Translations under genes and position numbers: made by a program
Shown here: piece after piece, positions 42,725-51,146 of the stretch
How the letters are laid out: each line of letters starts with the position of its first letter
How positions within the stretch are numbered: the stretch's first letter is position 1
Origin: JAMZMI01 sp963848175
GTDB lineage: Bacteria > Bacteroidota > Bacteroidia > Cytophagales > Cyclobacteriaceae
DNA length: 64,000 nt
NCBI GenBank assembly: GCA_963848175.1
Contig: CAWKCO010000011.1
Span: 558,001-622,000 of the forward strand
Direction: 5' to 3'
Notes under the pieces: generated by a model
What the model was told of the DNA's origin: nothing
What the model saw: only the letters and a program-made list of their open reading frames with translations
Database searches by the model: none

Positions 42725-44023
42725 TTAACCACCAAAATCATCGAATCGAATGTTTTCATCTGGAATACCAAAATCTTCACCCATTTTCTGTACCGCTGCA
42801 TTCATCAATGGAGGTCCACAGAAATAAAGCTCGATATCTTCTGGAGCATCATGTTTCTTCAAGTATTGATCGATTACTGCCATGTGAACGAATCCTAAGA
42901 AACCGTCTCCTTCTTTGTCGTTGATGTCTGTTTTCACTTTCCAGTTGTCCTCAGGAAGCGGCTCAGATAGCACGATGTAGAAGCTGAAATTAGGGAAATG
43001 TTTCTCAAGCTCGTAGAAGTGATCTAAGTAGAACAACTCTCTCTTAGAACGACCACCATACCAGTAAGTCACTTTTCTACCTGTTTTCAAAGTCTTGAAC
43101 AAGTGGTAAAGGTGCGATCTCATTGGTGCCATACCTGCTCCACCACCTACATAAAGCATCTCTGCGTCAGAAGGGTTGATGAAGAATTCACCGTAAGGAC
43201 CAGAAATAGTCACTTTATCTCCTGGCTTTCTTGAGAAAATATAAGAAGAAGCCACACCTGGATTTACTTTCATCCAGCTGTTTGAAGATCTATCCCAAGG
43301 TGGCGTAGCAATACGCACGTTGAGCATAATCTCCCTACCTTCAGCAGGGTAAGAAGCCATAGAGTAAGCTCTATCTGCTATTTCCGGGTTTTTCATTTTC
43401 AAATCCCAAAGACCAAATTTATCCCACTCCAGCTGGAACTTATCCGGACGATCGTGCTCCTCAGGGTGAGCAGTAATATCCATGTCTTTGAATTCTACCT
43501 CACATTGAGGAATTTCAATCTGAATGTAACCACCTGCTTGGTAGTCCATTTCTTCAGGTATTTCTACCACAAATTCTTTAATGAATGAAGCCACATTGTA
43601 ATTTCTAACTACTGTTGCTTCCCATTTTTTGATACCAAAAATCTCTTCTGGAATCTCAATGCGCATATCTTGCTTCACTTTCACTTGGCAAGAAAGCCTT
43701 ACATTATTTTTTTGCTCCGAACGACTAAGATGACCTTCTTCTGTAGGAAGAACATCTCCTCCTCCTTCTTCGATCGTACACTTGCACATGGCACACGTAC
43801 CACCACCACCGCAAGCTGATGGTAAGAAAATTTTCTGACCAGAGAGTGTAGACAGCAAAGATGAACCGGCCGATGCTACAATTGGATTGGCCTCATCTCC
43901 ATTTACAATGATGTTTACATTACCTGATTGCACCAATTTGGATTGAGCAAAAAGCAAAATAAGCACCAATAATAGGATGACGAGGGAGAAAGCAATAACT
44001 GCTGTGACAACTACTGAGAACAT
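42725..44023 (-). CDS. nqrF: Na+-translocating NADH:quinone oxidoreductase subunit F
   Basis: This is a 432-residue protein. An N-terminal membrane helix (VTAVIAFSLVILLLVLILLF) is followed by a 2Fe-2S domain (SACGGGGTCAMCKC and LSCQVK), an FAD domain (RAYSMASYP) and an NADH domain (YVGGGAGMAPMRSHL), ending FDDFGG. NqrF takes electrons from NADH and passes them to the sodium-pumping complex. The other nqr genes are not adjacent: accD is upstream and the TonB receptor downstream. The gene therefore has its own promoter and terminator. Sequence and length are typical. Confidence 0.93.
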   Translation of the reverse strand: MFSVVVTAVIAFSLVILLLVLILLFAQSKLVQSGNVNIIVNGDEANPIVASAGSSLLSTLSGQKIFLPSACGGGGTCAMCKCTIEEGGGDVLPTEEGHLSRSEQKNNVRLSCQVKVKQDMRIEIPEEIFGIKKWEATVVRNYNVASFIKEFVVEIPEEMDYQAGGYIQIEIPQCEVEFKDMDITAHPEEHDRPDKFQLEWDKFGLWDLKMKNPEIADRAYSMASYPAEGREIMLNVRIATPPWDRSSNSWMKVNPGVASSYIFSRKPGDKVTISGPYGEFFINPSDAEMLYVGGGAGMAPMRSHLYHLFKTLKTGRKVTYWYGGRSKRELFYLDHFYELEKHFPNFSFYIVLSEPLPEDNWKVKTDINDKEGDGFLGFVHMAVIDQYLKKHDAPEDIELYFCGPPLMNAAVQKMGEDFGIPDENIRFDDFGG

Positions 44024-44055
44024 AGGTAACTACCTTTAGTTTGTGTTAAAACGCG

Positions 44056-44063
44056 GCAAATAT
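44056..44063 (-). promoter_or_regulatory. Bacteroidota -7 promoter motif for nqrF (TATATTTG)
   Basis: TATATTTG on the minus strand is an exact TAnnTTTG match, 33 bases before the start. A weak TTTC stands in for the -33 element. Confidence 0.55.
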
Positions 44064-44149
44064 AAATGATAAACTTATCAGAGTGAAAGCGCATGGAGCT
44101 TATTCTTGCTCCCAATTTCAAACTACTCTGAAGTCTTTTTGTTATTTGA

Positions 44150-44989
44150 TTATTTCAAAAGATTCAAAAGGGTCGTCAACTTTGTTTTAAGTTGTCTTCT
44201 ATCCACAATAAAATCCAAAAATCCATGCTCTAGAACGAATTCTGAGCTTTGAAAACCTTTTGGCAAATCCTTACCGATGGTCTCACGAATGACTCTAGGT
44301 CCAGCGAATCCGATCAAAGCTCCTGGCTCAGCAATATTAAAATCGCCCAACATCGCATAAGAAGCGGTAACGCCACCAGTAGTAGGATCCGTAAGCAAAG
44401 AGATATAAGGAATTTTAGCCTCGGAAAGCAACGCCAATTTGGCTGAAGTTTTCGCCATCTGCATGAGCGAAAAGCCTGCTTCCATCATTCGGGCTCCTCC
44501 AGATTTTGAAATCATCAAGAAAGGAACTTTGTGCTTGATTGAATAGTCAATCGCACGGGCGATTTTCTCACCTACCACAGAGCCCATAGACCCTCCAATA
44601 AAAGCAAAATCCATGCATGAAATTACAATATCCAGGCCATTCATTTTGCCGTGAGCAGAGCGCACAGCATCTTTTAGGCCTGTTTTCTTTTGCGAAGCAG
44701 CAATCCTATCAGGATACTTCTTGCTATCTGTAAACTTCAAAGGATCGGCAGAAGATAAATCTGCATCCAATTCTGTGAACTTATTGCCATCAAACAAAAT
44801 CTGGAAATATTCAGCCGAACCGATTCTTACGTGATAATCATCATCTGGACATACGTAGGAGTTGTTTCGCAACTCTCGCATGTGAATGATACTACCCGAT
44901 GGAGTTTTGTACCAAAGACCATCTGGTGCTTCTTTCTTATTCTCCGTTGGAGTCTGAATCCCTTTGTCCTGTCTTTTAAACCAAGCCAT
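44150..44989 (-). CDS. accD: Acetyl-CoA carboxylase carboxyltransferase subunit beta
   Basis: These 279 residues form a crotonase-like carboxyltransferase that moves the carboxyl group from biotin to acetyl-CoA in the first step of fatty-acid synthesis. The core is complete (FIGGSMGSVVGEKIARAIDY, SGGARMMEAGFSLMQM, DPTTGGVTASYAMLGD). The N-terminal zinc ribbon is degenerate: the usual four cysteines (CxxC...CxxC) are reduced to one in YVCPDDDYHVRIGS, the first pair being replaced by TPSG. AccA is not in the window. Confidence 0.94.
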   Translation of the reverse strand: MAWFKRQDKGIQTPTENKKEAPDGLWYKTPSGSIIHMRELRNNSYVCPDDDYHVRIGSAEYFQILFDGNKFTELDADLSSADPLKFTDSKKYPDRIAASQKKTGLKDAVRSAHGKMNGLDIVISCMDFAFIGGSMGSVVGEKIARAIDYSIKHKVPFLMISKSGGARMMEAGFSLMQMAKTSAKLALLSEAKIPYISLLTDPTTGGVTASYAMLGDFNIAEPGALIGFAGPRVIRETIGKDLPKGFQSSEFVLEHGFLDFIVDRRQLKTKLTTLLNLLK

Positions 44990-45011
44990 GTATAGATTTA
45001 ATAGTAAGCCG

Positions 45012-45019
45012 CAAAGCTA
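45012..45019 (-). promoter_or_regulatory. Bacteroidota -7 promoter motif for accD (TAGCTTTG)
   Basis: TAGCTTTG on the minus strand matches TAnnTTTG, 23 bases before the accD start, in the 60-bp gap after the DUF4834 gene. accD may be read from here as well as from the carB transcript. Confidence 0.45.
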
Positions 45020-45049
45020 ATTGAAAAGTTGTTGATAGTATAGAGAAGG

Positions 45050-45295
45050 TCAATCCTTTACCTCCTCAAAATCTACGTACTCCCCGCTATTAGAAGAAGA
45101 ACGCTTGTCATTTTTACTATCGGGCATGTAATCAATGTTCACATTTCCACCACTTGGTCGCTTTGACTTGGGTGGTGGATTGTACTGCTTCTGTTGATTC
45201 TGCACCGTTTTCATTACGAGCATTTTAAAGAAAAAGCCCCCAACCTTATAAACGAGATAAGAAACGAGAAATATGATTAAAAGAAATTTTACCAT
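45050..45295 (-). CDS. DUF4834 family small membrane protein
   Basis: The 81 residues comprise an N-terminal membrane helix (FLLIIFLVSYLVYKVGGFFF) and a basic-then-acidic tail ending NSGEYVDFEEVKD, the DUF4834 pattern restricted to Bacteroidota. Function is unknown. It begins 14 bases after the carB stop and is probably cotranscribed with it. Confidence 0.8.
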   Translation of the reverse strand: MVKFLLIIFLVSYLVYKVGGFFFKMLVMKTVQNQQKQYNPPPKSKRPSGGNVNIDYMPDSKNDKRSSSNSGEYVDFEEVKD

Positions 45296-45309
45296 AGTAT
45301 TCTCTAAAC

Positions 45310-48123
45310 CTATTTTGAAAGATAGAGGTTTCGCTCAGCGTAAATTTTCAAGAAATAGTCATCCATCAAATCATCAATAAAGTAGATCGCCTCACCCGTA
45401 GATTTCATCTCTGGCCCTAGCTCCTTGTTTACTTTCGGAAATTTATGGAAAGAGAAAACTGGCTCTTTGATCGCATACCCTTTCTTGTAAGGTTTGAAAT
45501 CAAAATCTTTAACCTTTTTCTCCCCAAGCATCACCTTGGTAGCATAGTTTACATAAGGCTCTCTGTATGCCTTGCAAATAAACGGCACAGTACGTGACGC
45601 TCTTGGATTCGCTTCGATGATGTAAACTTTATCTTCTTTGATAGCAAATTGGATATTGATCAAGCCGACGGTCTTCAATGCCTTGGCAATTTTTACGGTG
45701 TACTCTTCAATTTGTCTCATGACAAAATCTCCCAAGTTGTAAGGAGGAAGTACTGCATAGGAGTCTCCAGAGTGAATACCCGCTGGCTCTATGTGCTGCA
45801 TAACCCCGATGATGTACACATCTTCTCCATCACAAATGGCATCTGCTTCAGCCTCAATCGCTCCTTCCAAGAAGTGATCCAACAAGATGCGACCGTCCGC
45901 TTTGTCTTTGAGCAAGTTCACCACATGCTCTTCCATCTCTTGCTCGTTGATCACGATCTTCATGCTCTGCCCACCCAGTACATAACTTGGTCTTACTAGC
46001 AATGGAAAACCAATCTCTCTTGACAACTCAATCGCCTGATCAGCATCTTCAACAGTTCCGTATTGTGGATATGGAATATTTTGTTCTTTCAAAAGGTCAG
46101 AAAAACGACCTCTATCCTCGGCAAGATCTAGCGCTTCATAGCTAGTACCTATTACCTTTATTCCGTATCTATCAAACTTCTCTGCCAACTTCAAGGCTGT
46201 TTGTCCACCGAGCTGTACGATTACGCCAACTGGTTTTTCATGAAGGATGATATCATAGATATGTTCCCAGAACACAGGCTCGAAGTACAATTTGTCTGCA
46301 ACATCAAAATCCGTAGAAACCGTCTCTGGGTTACAGTTGATCATGATTGTTTCATAACCACATTCTTTAGCAGCCAACACCCCATGCACACATGAGTAGT
46401 CAAACTCGATACCTTGCCCAATTCTATTTGGCCCAGAGCCAAGAACAATTACTTTTTTCCTGTCAGAAGAAACAGACTCGTTTTCTTCATCAAATGATGA
46501 GTAGTAATATGGTGTTTGTGCTTCAAACTCCGCCGCGCAAGTATCCACGAGTTTGTAGACACGCTTAATTCCCATTTCATTGCGCTTAGCATACACTTCG
46601 CTTTCGAGTGCTTTTACTAAATGTGCAATCTGTCTGTCTGCATAGCCTTTTTCTTTTGCTTCCTTAAGCAAATGCTTCGGCAATGTGTCAACAGTAAATT
46701 TCTCTATGCCTTTTTCTAAAATAATCAACTCCTCTATTTGGTGTAAGAACCAAGGGTCGATTTTTGTCAATTTATGAATCGTTTTGAATGGGATTCCCAG
46801 CTTAAACGCATCGTAAATATGAAACAGTCTATTCCAACTTGGGTTTTCCAAACTGTATAAGATCGCTTGCTGGTCTTTCAATTCTCTGCCGTCAGCACCC
46901 AGTCCATTTCTTTTGATCTCAAGAGATTGACATGCTTTTTGAAGTGCTTCCTGGAAGTTTCGGCCAATACCCATAGCCTCTCCTACAGACTTCATCTGTA
47001 GTCCTAATTTTTTATCGCATCCTGGGAATTTATCAAAATTCCAACGCGGTATTTTCACAATCACATAATCCAAGGCTGGCTCGAAGAATGCTGAAGTGGT
47101 TTTTGTGATTTGATTTTTTAGCTCATCAAGATTGTAGCCAATAGCCAGTTTTGCAGCGATTTTCGCGATTGGATAACCTGTAGCTTTTGATGCCAAAGCG
47201 GAAGAACGAGAAACTCTTGGGTTGATTTCAATACCAATGATATCATCGGTTTCGGGATGTACTGAGAATTGTACGTTACATCCTCCAGCAAATTGACCAA
47301 TGGCGTTCATCATCGTCTTGGCCAAGTCTCTCATGTTCTGATATACCTTATCAGAAAGCGTCATAGCTGGTGCAACAGTGATGGAATCACCTGTATGCAC
47401 ACCCATTGGGTCAAAATTCTCGATAGAGCAGATGATAATAATGTTCCCAATATTATCTCTGAGGAGCTCTAATTCATATTCCTTCCATCCCAAAATACTC
47501 TGCTCTACCAACACCTCATGGATAGGTGAAGCTTGGAGTCCCGCATTAAGAGCCTCATCAAATTCTTCTTGTGTATTGACGAAACCACCACCATAACCAC
47601 CTAGCGTATAAGATGGTCTGATCACAAGTGGAAAGCCTATTTCTTGAGCGATCTCTTTTCCTTTTAGGAATGAAGTAGCTGTTTCACCTTTACACACACC
47701 TACTCCGATCTCGTTCATTTTTAATCTGAACTTCTCACGATCCTCAGTGGTCTCAATAGCCCCCACATCCACACCGATCATGCGAACACCATACTTGTCC
47801 CAGATTCCTGCATTGTCACAGTCGATAGCAAGATTCAAAGCTGTCTGACCTCCCATTGTTGGAAGTACTGCATCAATATCATGCTTCTCTAAAATTTCTT
47901 TGATTGACTGCTTCGTAAGAGGCAATAAATATACGTTATCCGCAGTGACTGGGTCAGTCATAATTGTCGCAGGATTGCTGTTGATCAGCGTAACTTCAAT
48001 TCCTTCTTCTCGTAGCGATCTTGCTGCCTGAGAACCTGAATAATCGAATTCACACGCTTGTCCAATGATGATCGGACCACTTCCAATTATTAATACTGAC
48101 TTTATGCTGGAATCTTTTGGCAT
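45310..48123 (-). CDS. carB: Carbamoyl-phosphate synthase large subunit
   Basis: The protein has 937 residues. There are two homologous halves, each with a pre-ATP-grasp segment (VLIIGSGPIIIGQACEFDYS; VIVLGSGPNRIGQGIEFDYS) and an ATP-grasp domain. The first half makes carboxyphosphate and carbamate, the second phosphorylates carbamate. E. coli CarB has 1073 residues, the last about 135 being the MGS allosteric domain. Here the protein ends right after the second ATP-grasp (YAERNLYLSK), so the regulatory domain is missing. carA is not adjacent. Confidence 0.97.
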   Translation of the reverse strand: MPKDSSIKSVLIIGSGPIIIGQACEFDYSGSQAARSLREEGIEVTLINSNPATIMTDPVTADNVYLLPLTKQSIKEILEKHDIDAVLPTMGGQTALNLAIDCDNAGIWDKYGVRMIGVDVGAIETTEDREKFRLKMNEIGVGVCKGETATSFLKGKEIAQEIGFPLVIRPSYTLGGYGGGFVNTQEEFDEALNAGLQASPIHEVLVEQSILGWKEYELELLRDNIGNIIIICSIENFDPMGVHTGDSITVAPAMTLSDKVYQNMRDLAKTMMNAIGQFAGGCNVQFSVHPETDDIIGIEINPRVSRSSALASKATGYPIAKIAAKLAIGYNLDELKNQITKTTSAFFEPALDYVIVKIPRWNFDKFPGCDKKLGLQMKSVGEAMGIGRNFQEALQKACQSLEIKRNGLGADGRELKDQQAILYSLENPSWNRLFHIYDAFKLGIPFKTIHKLTKIDPWFLHQIEELIILEKGIEKFTVDTLPKHLLKEAKEKGYADRQIAHLVKALESEVYAKRNEMGIKRVYKLVDTCAAEFEAQTPYYYSSFDEENESVSSDRKKVIVLGSGPNRIGQGIEFDYSCVHGVLAAKECGYETIMINCNPETVSTDFDVADKLYFEPVFWEHIYDIILHEKPVGVIVQLGGQTALKLAEKFDRYGIKVIGTSYEALDLAEDRGRFSDLLKEQNIPYPQYGTVEDADQAIELSREIGFPLLVRPSYVLGGQSMKIVINEQEMEEHVVNLLKDKADGRILLDHFLEGAIEAEADAICDGEDVYIIGVMQHIEPAGIHSGDSYAVLPPYNLGDFVMRQIEEYTVKIAKALKTVGLINIQFAIKEDKVYIIEANPRASRTVPFICKAYREPYVNYATKVMLGEKKVKDFDFKPYKKGYAIKEPVFSFHKFPKVNKELGPEMKSTGEAIYFIDDLMDDYFLKIYAERNLYLSK

Positions 48124-48156
48124 TTGATATGGTGGTTACTTCGGTACAAATTGGCG

Positions 48157-48164
48157 CAAAAATA
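48157..48164 (-). promoter_or_regulatory. Bacteroidota -7 promoter motif for carB (TATTTTTG)
   Basis: An exact TAnnTTTG match on the minus strand, 34 bases before the carB ATG. Confidence 0.5.
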
Positions 48165-48316
48165 AGTCACAGAGCTCAGACAGGAAAAGTTATATTTTGA
48201 AAAATTGGTTTTAGACTGGATTAAATTCCGAAAGGCATCCCAAAAGCGGCTCTTAGAGAATTTAATTAGGCTTTTCTGGTCAAAATAAAATCTATTAATA
48301 ATTTATCGAGCATAAA

Positions 48317-48351
48317 AAAGCCGTGATCAAACAAATCTTAATCACGGCTTT
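48317..48351 (-). terminator. Intrinsic terminator of the PaaE-like reductase gene
   Basis: An 11-bp stem AAAGCCGTGAT/ATCACGGCTTT with a 13-base loop is followed on the minus strand by six T. It lies 25 bases past the stop at 48,376. Confidence 0.85.
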
Positions 48352-48375
48352 CTAATATTCTCACTTATTATCGGA

Positions 48376-49479
48376 TTATCCGACTTCTACTTTTACTTTT
48401 TCTGTCAAAGCTTTACCTACGCAAAGAAGCACATATCCGTCTTTGATCTCATCCTCTGTAAGTCCCTCTGCGCCATCCAAGCTGATTTCGCCTTCTAGAC
48501 ACTTGCCTCTACATGCCGTGCACAGACCACTTTGGCAAGAATAAGGCATATCAAGATTGGCATCCAAGCCTGCATCTAATATGGCTTTATCAGCTGAAAT
48601 ATTAATCACGTGCTCTTCCCCATCCAACAAGATGGTTACTTCGCTAGTCACTCCTGAGGCCGACTTTTTAGCTGGCTGCTGAATAAGATCTTCTGGTGAA
48701 GTCACACCTGGCTTAAAGCTTTCCATCATAATCTTGCTGGTATCCACATCCGCTCTGATCAGACCATCTTTCACAATGTCCATCATGAGCTGTGGCCCAC
48801 AGATGTAATATTCTGCCGTCGCACCAAAACCAATTTCTTCCAAGATATCGGTGATCATGTCAGTGGTAGGCAGACCGTGATGATGCGTAAGACCATTCGC
48901 ATCTTCCTGCAAGATATGAATGACACGTGCGCGCCCACCATACTCAGCTTCGAGTGCATCCAGCTCTTTTCGAAATACGATGTAATTTTCATCTCTATTG
49001 CCATAAACGAGCGCCACTTTACTGAAATTCTCTTGATCTAGCACCGTTCGCATGATAGAAAAAAGTGGAGTAATTCCGCTACCTCCTCCGAAAAACACGG
49101 CTTTGCGCACTTTATTGTTATCATATTCGGTAGTGAATTTCCCCATTGGTTCCATCACTTCCACTACATCTCCTGCCTTGTAATTATCATTTATATGATT
49201 AGACAAAAGACCGCCCGGAACGCGTTTCACTGTCACAGCTGGATTTTCATCCAAATAAGGAGTAGTACACAAAGAATAAGCCCTACGCACTTTTTGTCCA
49301 TCTACAGTGTCTATGATCGTGACGAATTGCCCTGGCTTATATTGAAAATTTTTACCTGGATTTTCAAAAACCACGTTCACGGCATCAGTTGCCACTTTTA
49401 CAACATCCTTTATTTTGAGATTAAAATATCTAGAATCGTTATTTTCTTTTTTCTTCTTTTTGAATAATCCAAATGCCAT
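48376..49479 (-). CDS. PaaE/Hcr-like FAD- and 2Fe-2S-dependent oxidoreductase
   Basis: This 367-residue protein has a FAD domain (KVRRAYSLCTTPY, about 50-75), an NAD(P) domain (FFGGGSGITPLFSIMRT, about 130-146) and a C-terminal plant-type 2Fe-2S ferredoxin (YSCQSGLCTACRGKCLEGE and LLCVGKAL). The order is that of PaaE, the reductase of phenylacetyl-CoA epoxidase, and of HCP reductases. No paaABCD genes are nearby, so the electron acceptor is open; naming it paaE would go beyond the evidence. Confidence 0.9.
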   Translation of the reverse strand: MAFGLFKKKKKENNDSRYFNLKIKDVVKVATDAVNVVFENPGKNFQYKPGQFVTIIDTVDGQKVRRAYSLCTTPYLDENPAVTVKRVPGGLLSNHINDNYKAGDVVEVMEPMGKFTTEYDNNKVRKAVFFGGGSGITPLFSIMRTVLDQENFSKVALVYGNRDENYIVFRKELDALEAEYGGRARVIHILQEDANGLTHHHGLPTTDMITDILEEIGFGATAEYYICGPQLMMDIVKDGLIRADVDTSKIMMESFKPGVTSPEDLIQQPAKKSASGVTSEVTILLDGEEHVINISADKAILDAGLDANLDMPYSCQSGLCTACRGKCLEGEISLDGAEGLTEDEIKDGYVLLCVGKALTEKVKVEVG

Positions 49480-49505
49480 ATTTCTATTATTGGTAATAAT
49501 TGGCG

Positions 49506-49513
49506 CAAAGGTA
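49506..49513 (-). promoter_or_regulatory. Bacteroidota -7 promoter motif (TACCTTTG)
   Basis: An exact TAnnTTTG match on the minus strand, 27 bases before the PaaE-like start. Confidence 0.5.
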
Positions 49514-49717
49514 AAACCTCCTCTGATAAATGCCTGCTATTTTATTTGACTATTGAGTTTGGAAATGTAAAGATGGAAACAGGAAGGGGTGTTTAGAAGG
49601 CAAACCTTTTTATTTTTTAATCCGACGTTCTAATTGAAAATCAAAACAGATAGCCACCAGAAGAGAGCTCAATTTCATTCATTGCAACTTTATTGATAAA
49701 AAGCGTATCTATACGGA

Positions 49718-50308
49718 ATGAAAAGAAAATTCACTGCCCTACTAATGCTTATTGTAGGAATACATGGAGTAGCTGTTTTTCAAAGTTGCATTTTTCCGAG
49801 ATGTAATGATGTCGCTTATTTCGTATCCGCGATCGGAGTAGATTTTTTCATCTACTCCATCGGCCAAAGCAGCTATGATGGCTGGAATAATGAGCCACCC
49901 TACCACAGAGCTACTTTAAATCTGAGTATGAATTTAAAAAGCGATGAATCCATATACATGTATAGTAGACAGCATAATGGAGGTATTATTTCTTATGCCA
50001 ATGCCACACAAGAATGCGAAGGAGACTATCCAGTTTTTAAGGAGCATATTCGAGATATAAAAATAATAAAGAGATTTGATGCAGAAGGGAATACTGTTAA
50101 CGAGGATGTAAGTGAGCTTTTTGTAGTTGATGGCGAAGAATGGGGGCTTTATACTGAAATAGAGAATGTTCTCGCAAATAAATCTACTACAAGGATATCA
50201 ATCGCGTACAAAGAGATACCGCAAGGTGATTCTCTCGGGTTAATCGTAAAAACTTACCTAAGTGACGATCGAGTTTTCAGTGATACGCTTAATATACCAC
50301 TGAAATGA
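49718..50308 (+). CDS. Putative exported protein of unknown function
   Basis: The 196 residues start with MKRKFTALLMLIVGIHGVAV and then FQSC, a weak lipobox or plain signal peptide. The mature part has scattered cysteines and beta-type segments (HRATLNLSMNLKSDESIYMY). The stop overlaps the next start as ATGA, forming a two-gene operon. No family is recognised. Confidence 0.7.
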   Translation: MKRKFTALLMLIVGIHGVAVFQSCIFPRCNDVAYFVSAIGVDFFIYSIGQSSYDGWNNEPPYHRATLNLSMNLKSDESIYMYSRQHNGGIISYANATQECEGDYPVFKEHIRDIKIIKRFDAEGNTVNEDVSELFVVDGEEWGLYTEIENVLANKSTTRISIAYKEIPQGDSLGLIVKTYLSDDRVFSDTLNIPLK

Positions 50309-51090
50309 AAGAGGCTCTAGTTTTTAGTTTATTGCTGTGTCTGACCATATCAATTAAAGCACAGGTCTCGGGGAGCTATGGTTATTATTGGACTTACAGC
50401 AATGTAAAAAATGAGCATGCTCAATACGATGCAAGTGATGTGTTGGTTAGGTTTGATTATTTCAATCGTGTTTCCTTATCAGCAACTATCGAAGCAAAAC
50501 ATGAAATTAGCGGCATGTTTGACTTTGATCCGTTTTGGGATTTTAGAAGCCACCAACTTTCCTATGGGTATCGATTGGGGAAAAACGTTTCTGTGGGACT
50601 TATTCATCAAAACATGAGCTATTATGTGCATGACAGGGTTTTCTCTAGGGTTTATCAAGGCGATAGCTACGGGTATCTTAAGTCAAGACAAATAGGGTTA
50701 ACAACATATCTAACCAAAGAAGTCTCTTCTTTTAAATTTCAAGTATCTCCCCAAATACTCATCGGAGGAAGTCGCAATAGTGAAACATTTAGCGATTTGA
50801 TACAAGCTAATACAAATAAGAGAAGCTTGAGAGCAGAAACGTTTCGAATAGATAATATGGTTTCGGCAAAGCTAGAAGGAAGTGCGGCGTGGCAGATTTT
50901 TTACATAAAAGACGTGGCATTCCACCTAAAATACACGGCGGGAATAAAGCATGATTGGTTCAACTTTGAAAACCACTCTGCCTTTTACGAATGGACGAAA
51001 AGCAATGTAATAGTTGATGATAGGTATAAGGTGCGTCACACCATGATTCAATTTCAAAATCAGCTTTCGTTGGTTTTCGCGATCAAATAA
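50305..51090 (+). CDS. Putative outer-membrane or exported protein of unknown function
   Basis: This 261-residue protein has a signal peptide (EALVFSLLLCLTISIKA-Q). Many alternating aromatic strands (VSGSYGYYWTYSNV, HQLSYGYRLGKNVSVGLIHQ) and a final strand MIQFQNQLSLVFAIK suggest a beta-barrel. It is translationally coupled to the preceding gene. Confidence 0.7.
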   Translation: MKEALVFSLLLCLTISIKAQVSGSYGYYWTYSNVKNEHAQYDASDVLVRFDYFNRVSLSATIEAKHEISGMFDFDPFWDFRSHQLSYGYRLGKNVSVGLIHQNMSYYVHDRVFSRVYQGDSYGYLKSRQIGLTTYLTKEVSSFKFQVSPQILIGGSRNSETFSDLIQANTNKRSLRAETFRIDNMVSAKLEGSAAWQIFYIKDVAFHLKYTAGIKHDWFNFENHSAFYEWTKSNVIVDDRYKVRHTMIQFQNQLSLVFAIK

Positions 51091-51097
51091 GAGAAAA

Positions 51098-51122
51098 AAA
51101 GGGAATCTCCGTGATTCCCTTT
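51098..51122. terminator. Bidirectional terminator between convergent genes
   Basis: A 10-bp stem AAAGGGAATC/GATTCCCTTT with loop TCCGT and A/T runs on both sides separates the exported protein gene (stop 51,090) from acs (stop 51,147). Confidence 0.85.
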
Positions 51123-51146
51123 CTTCATGATCATTTTTAAGAATGA

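Noticed and set aside
48376..49479. Assignment as paaE of phenylacetate degradation
   Set aside because: Domain order fits, but no paaABCD genes are present; similar reductases serve other partners.
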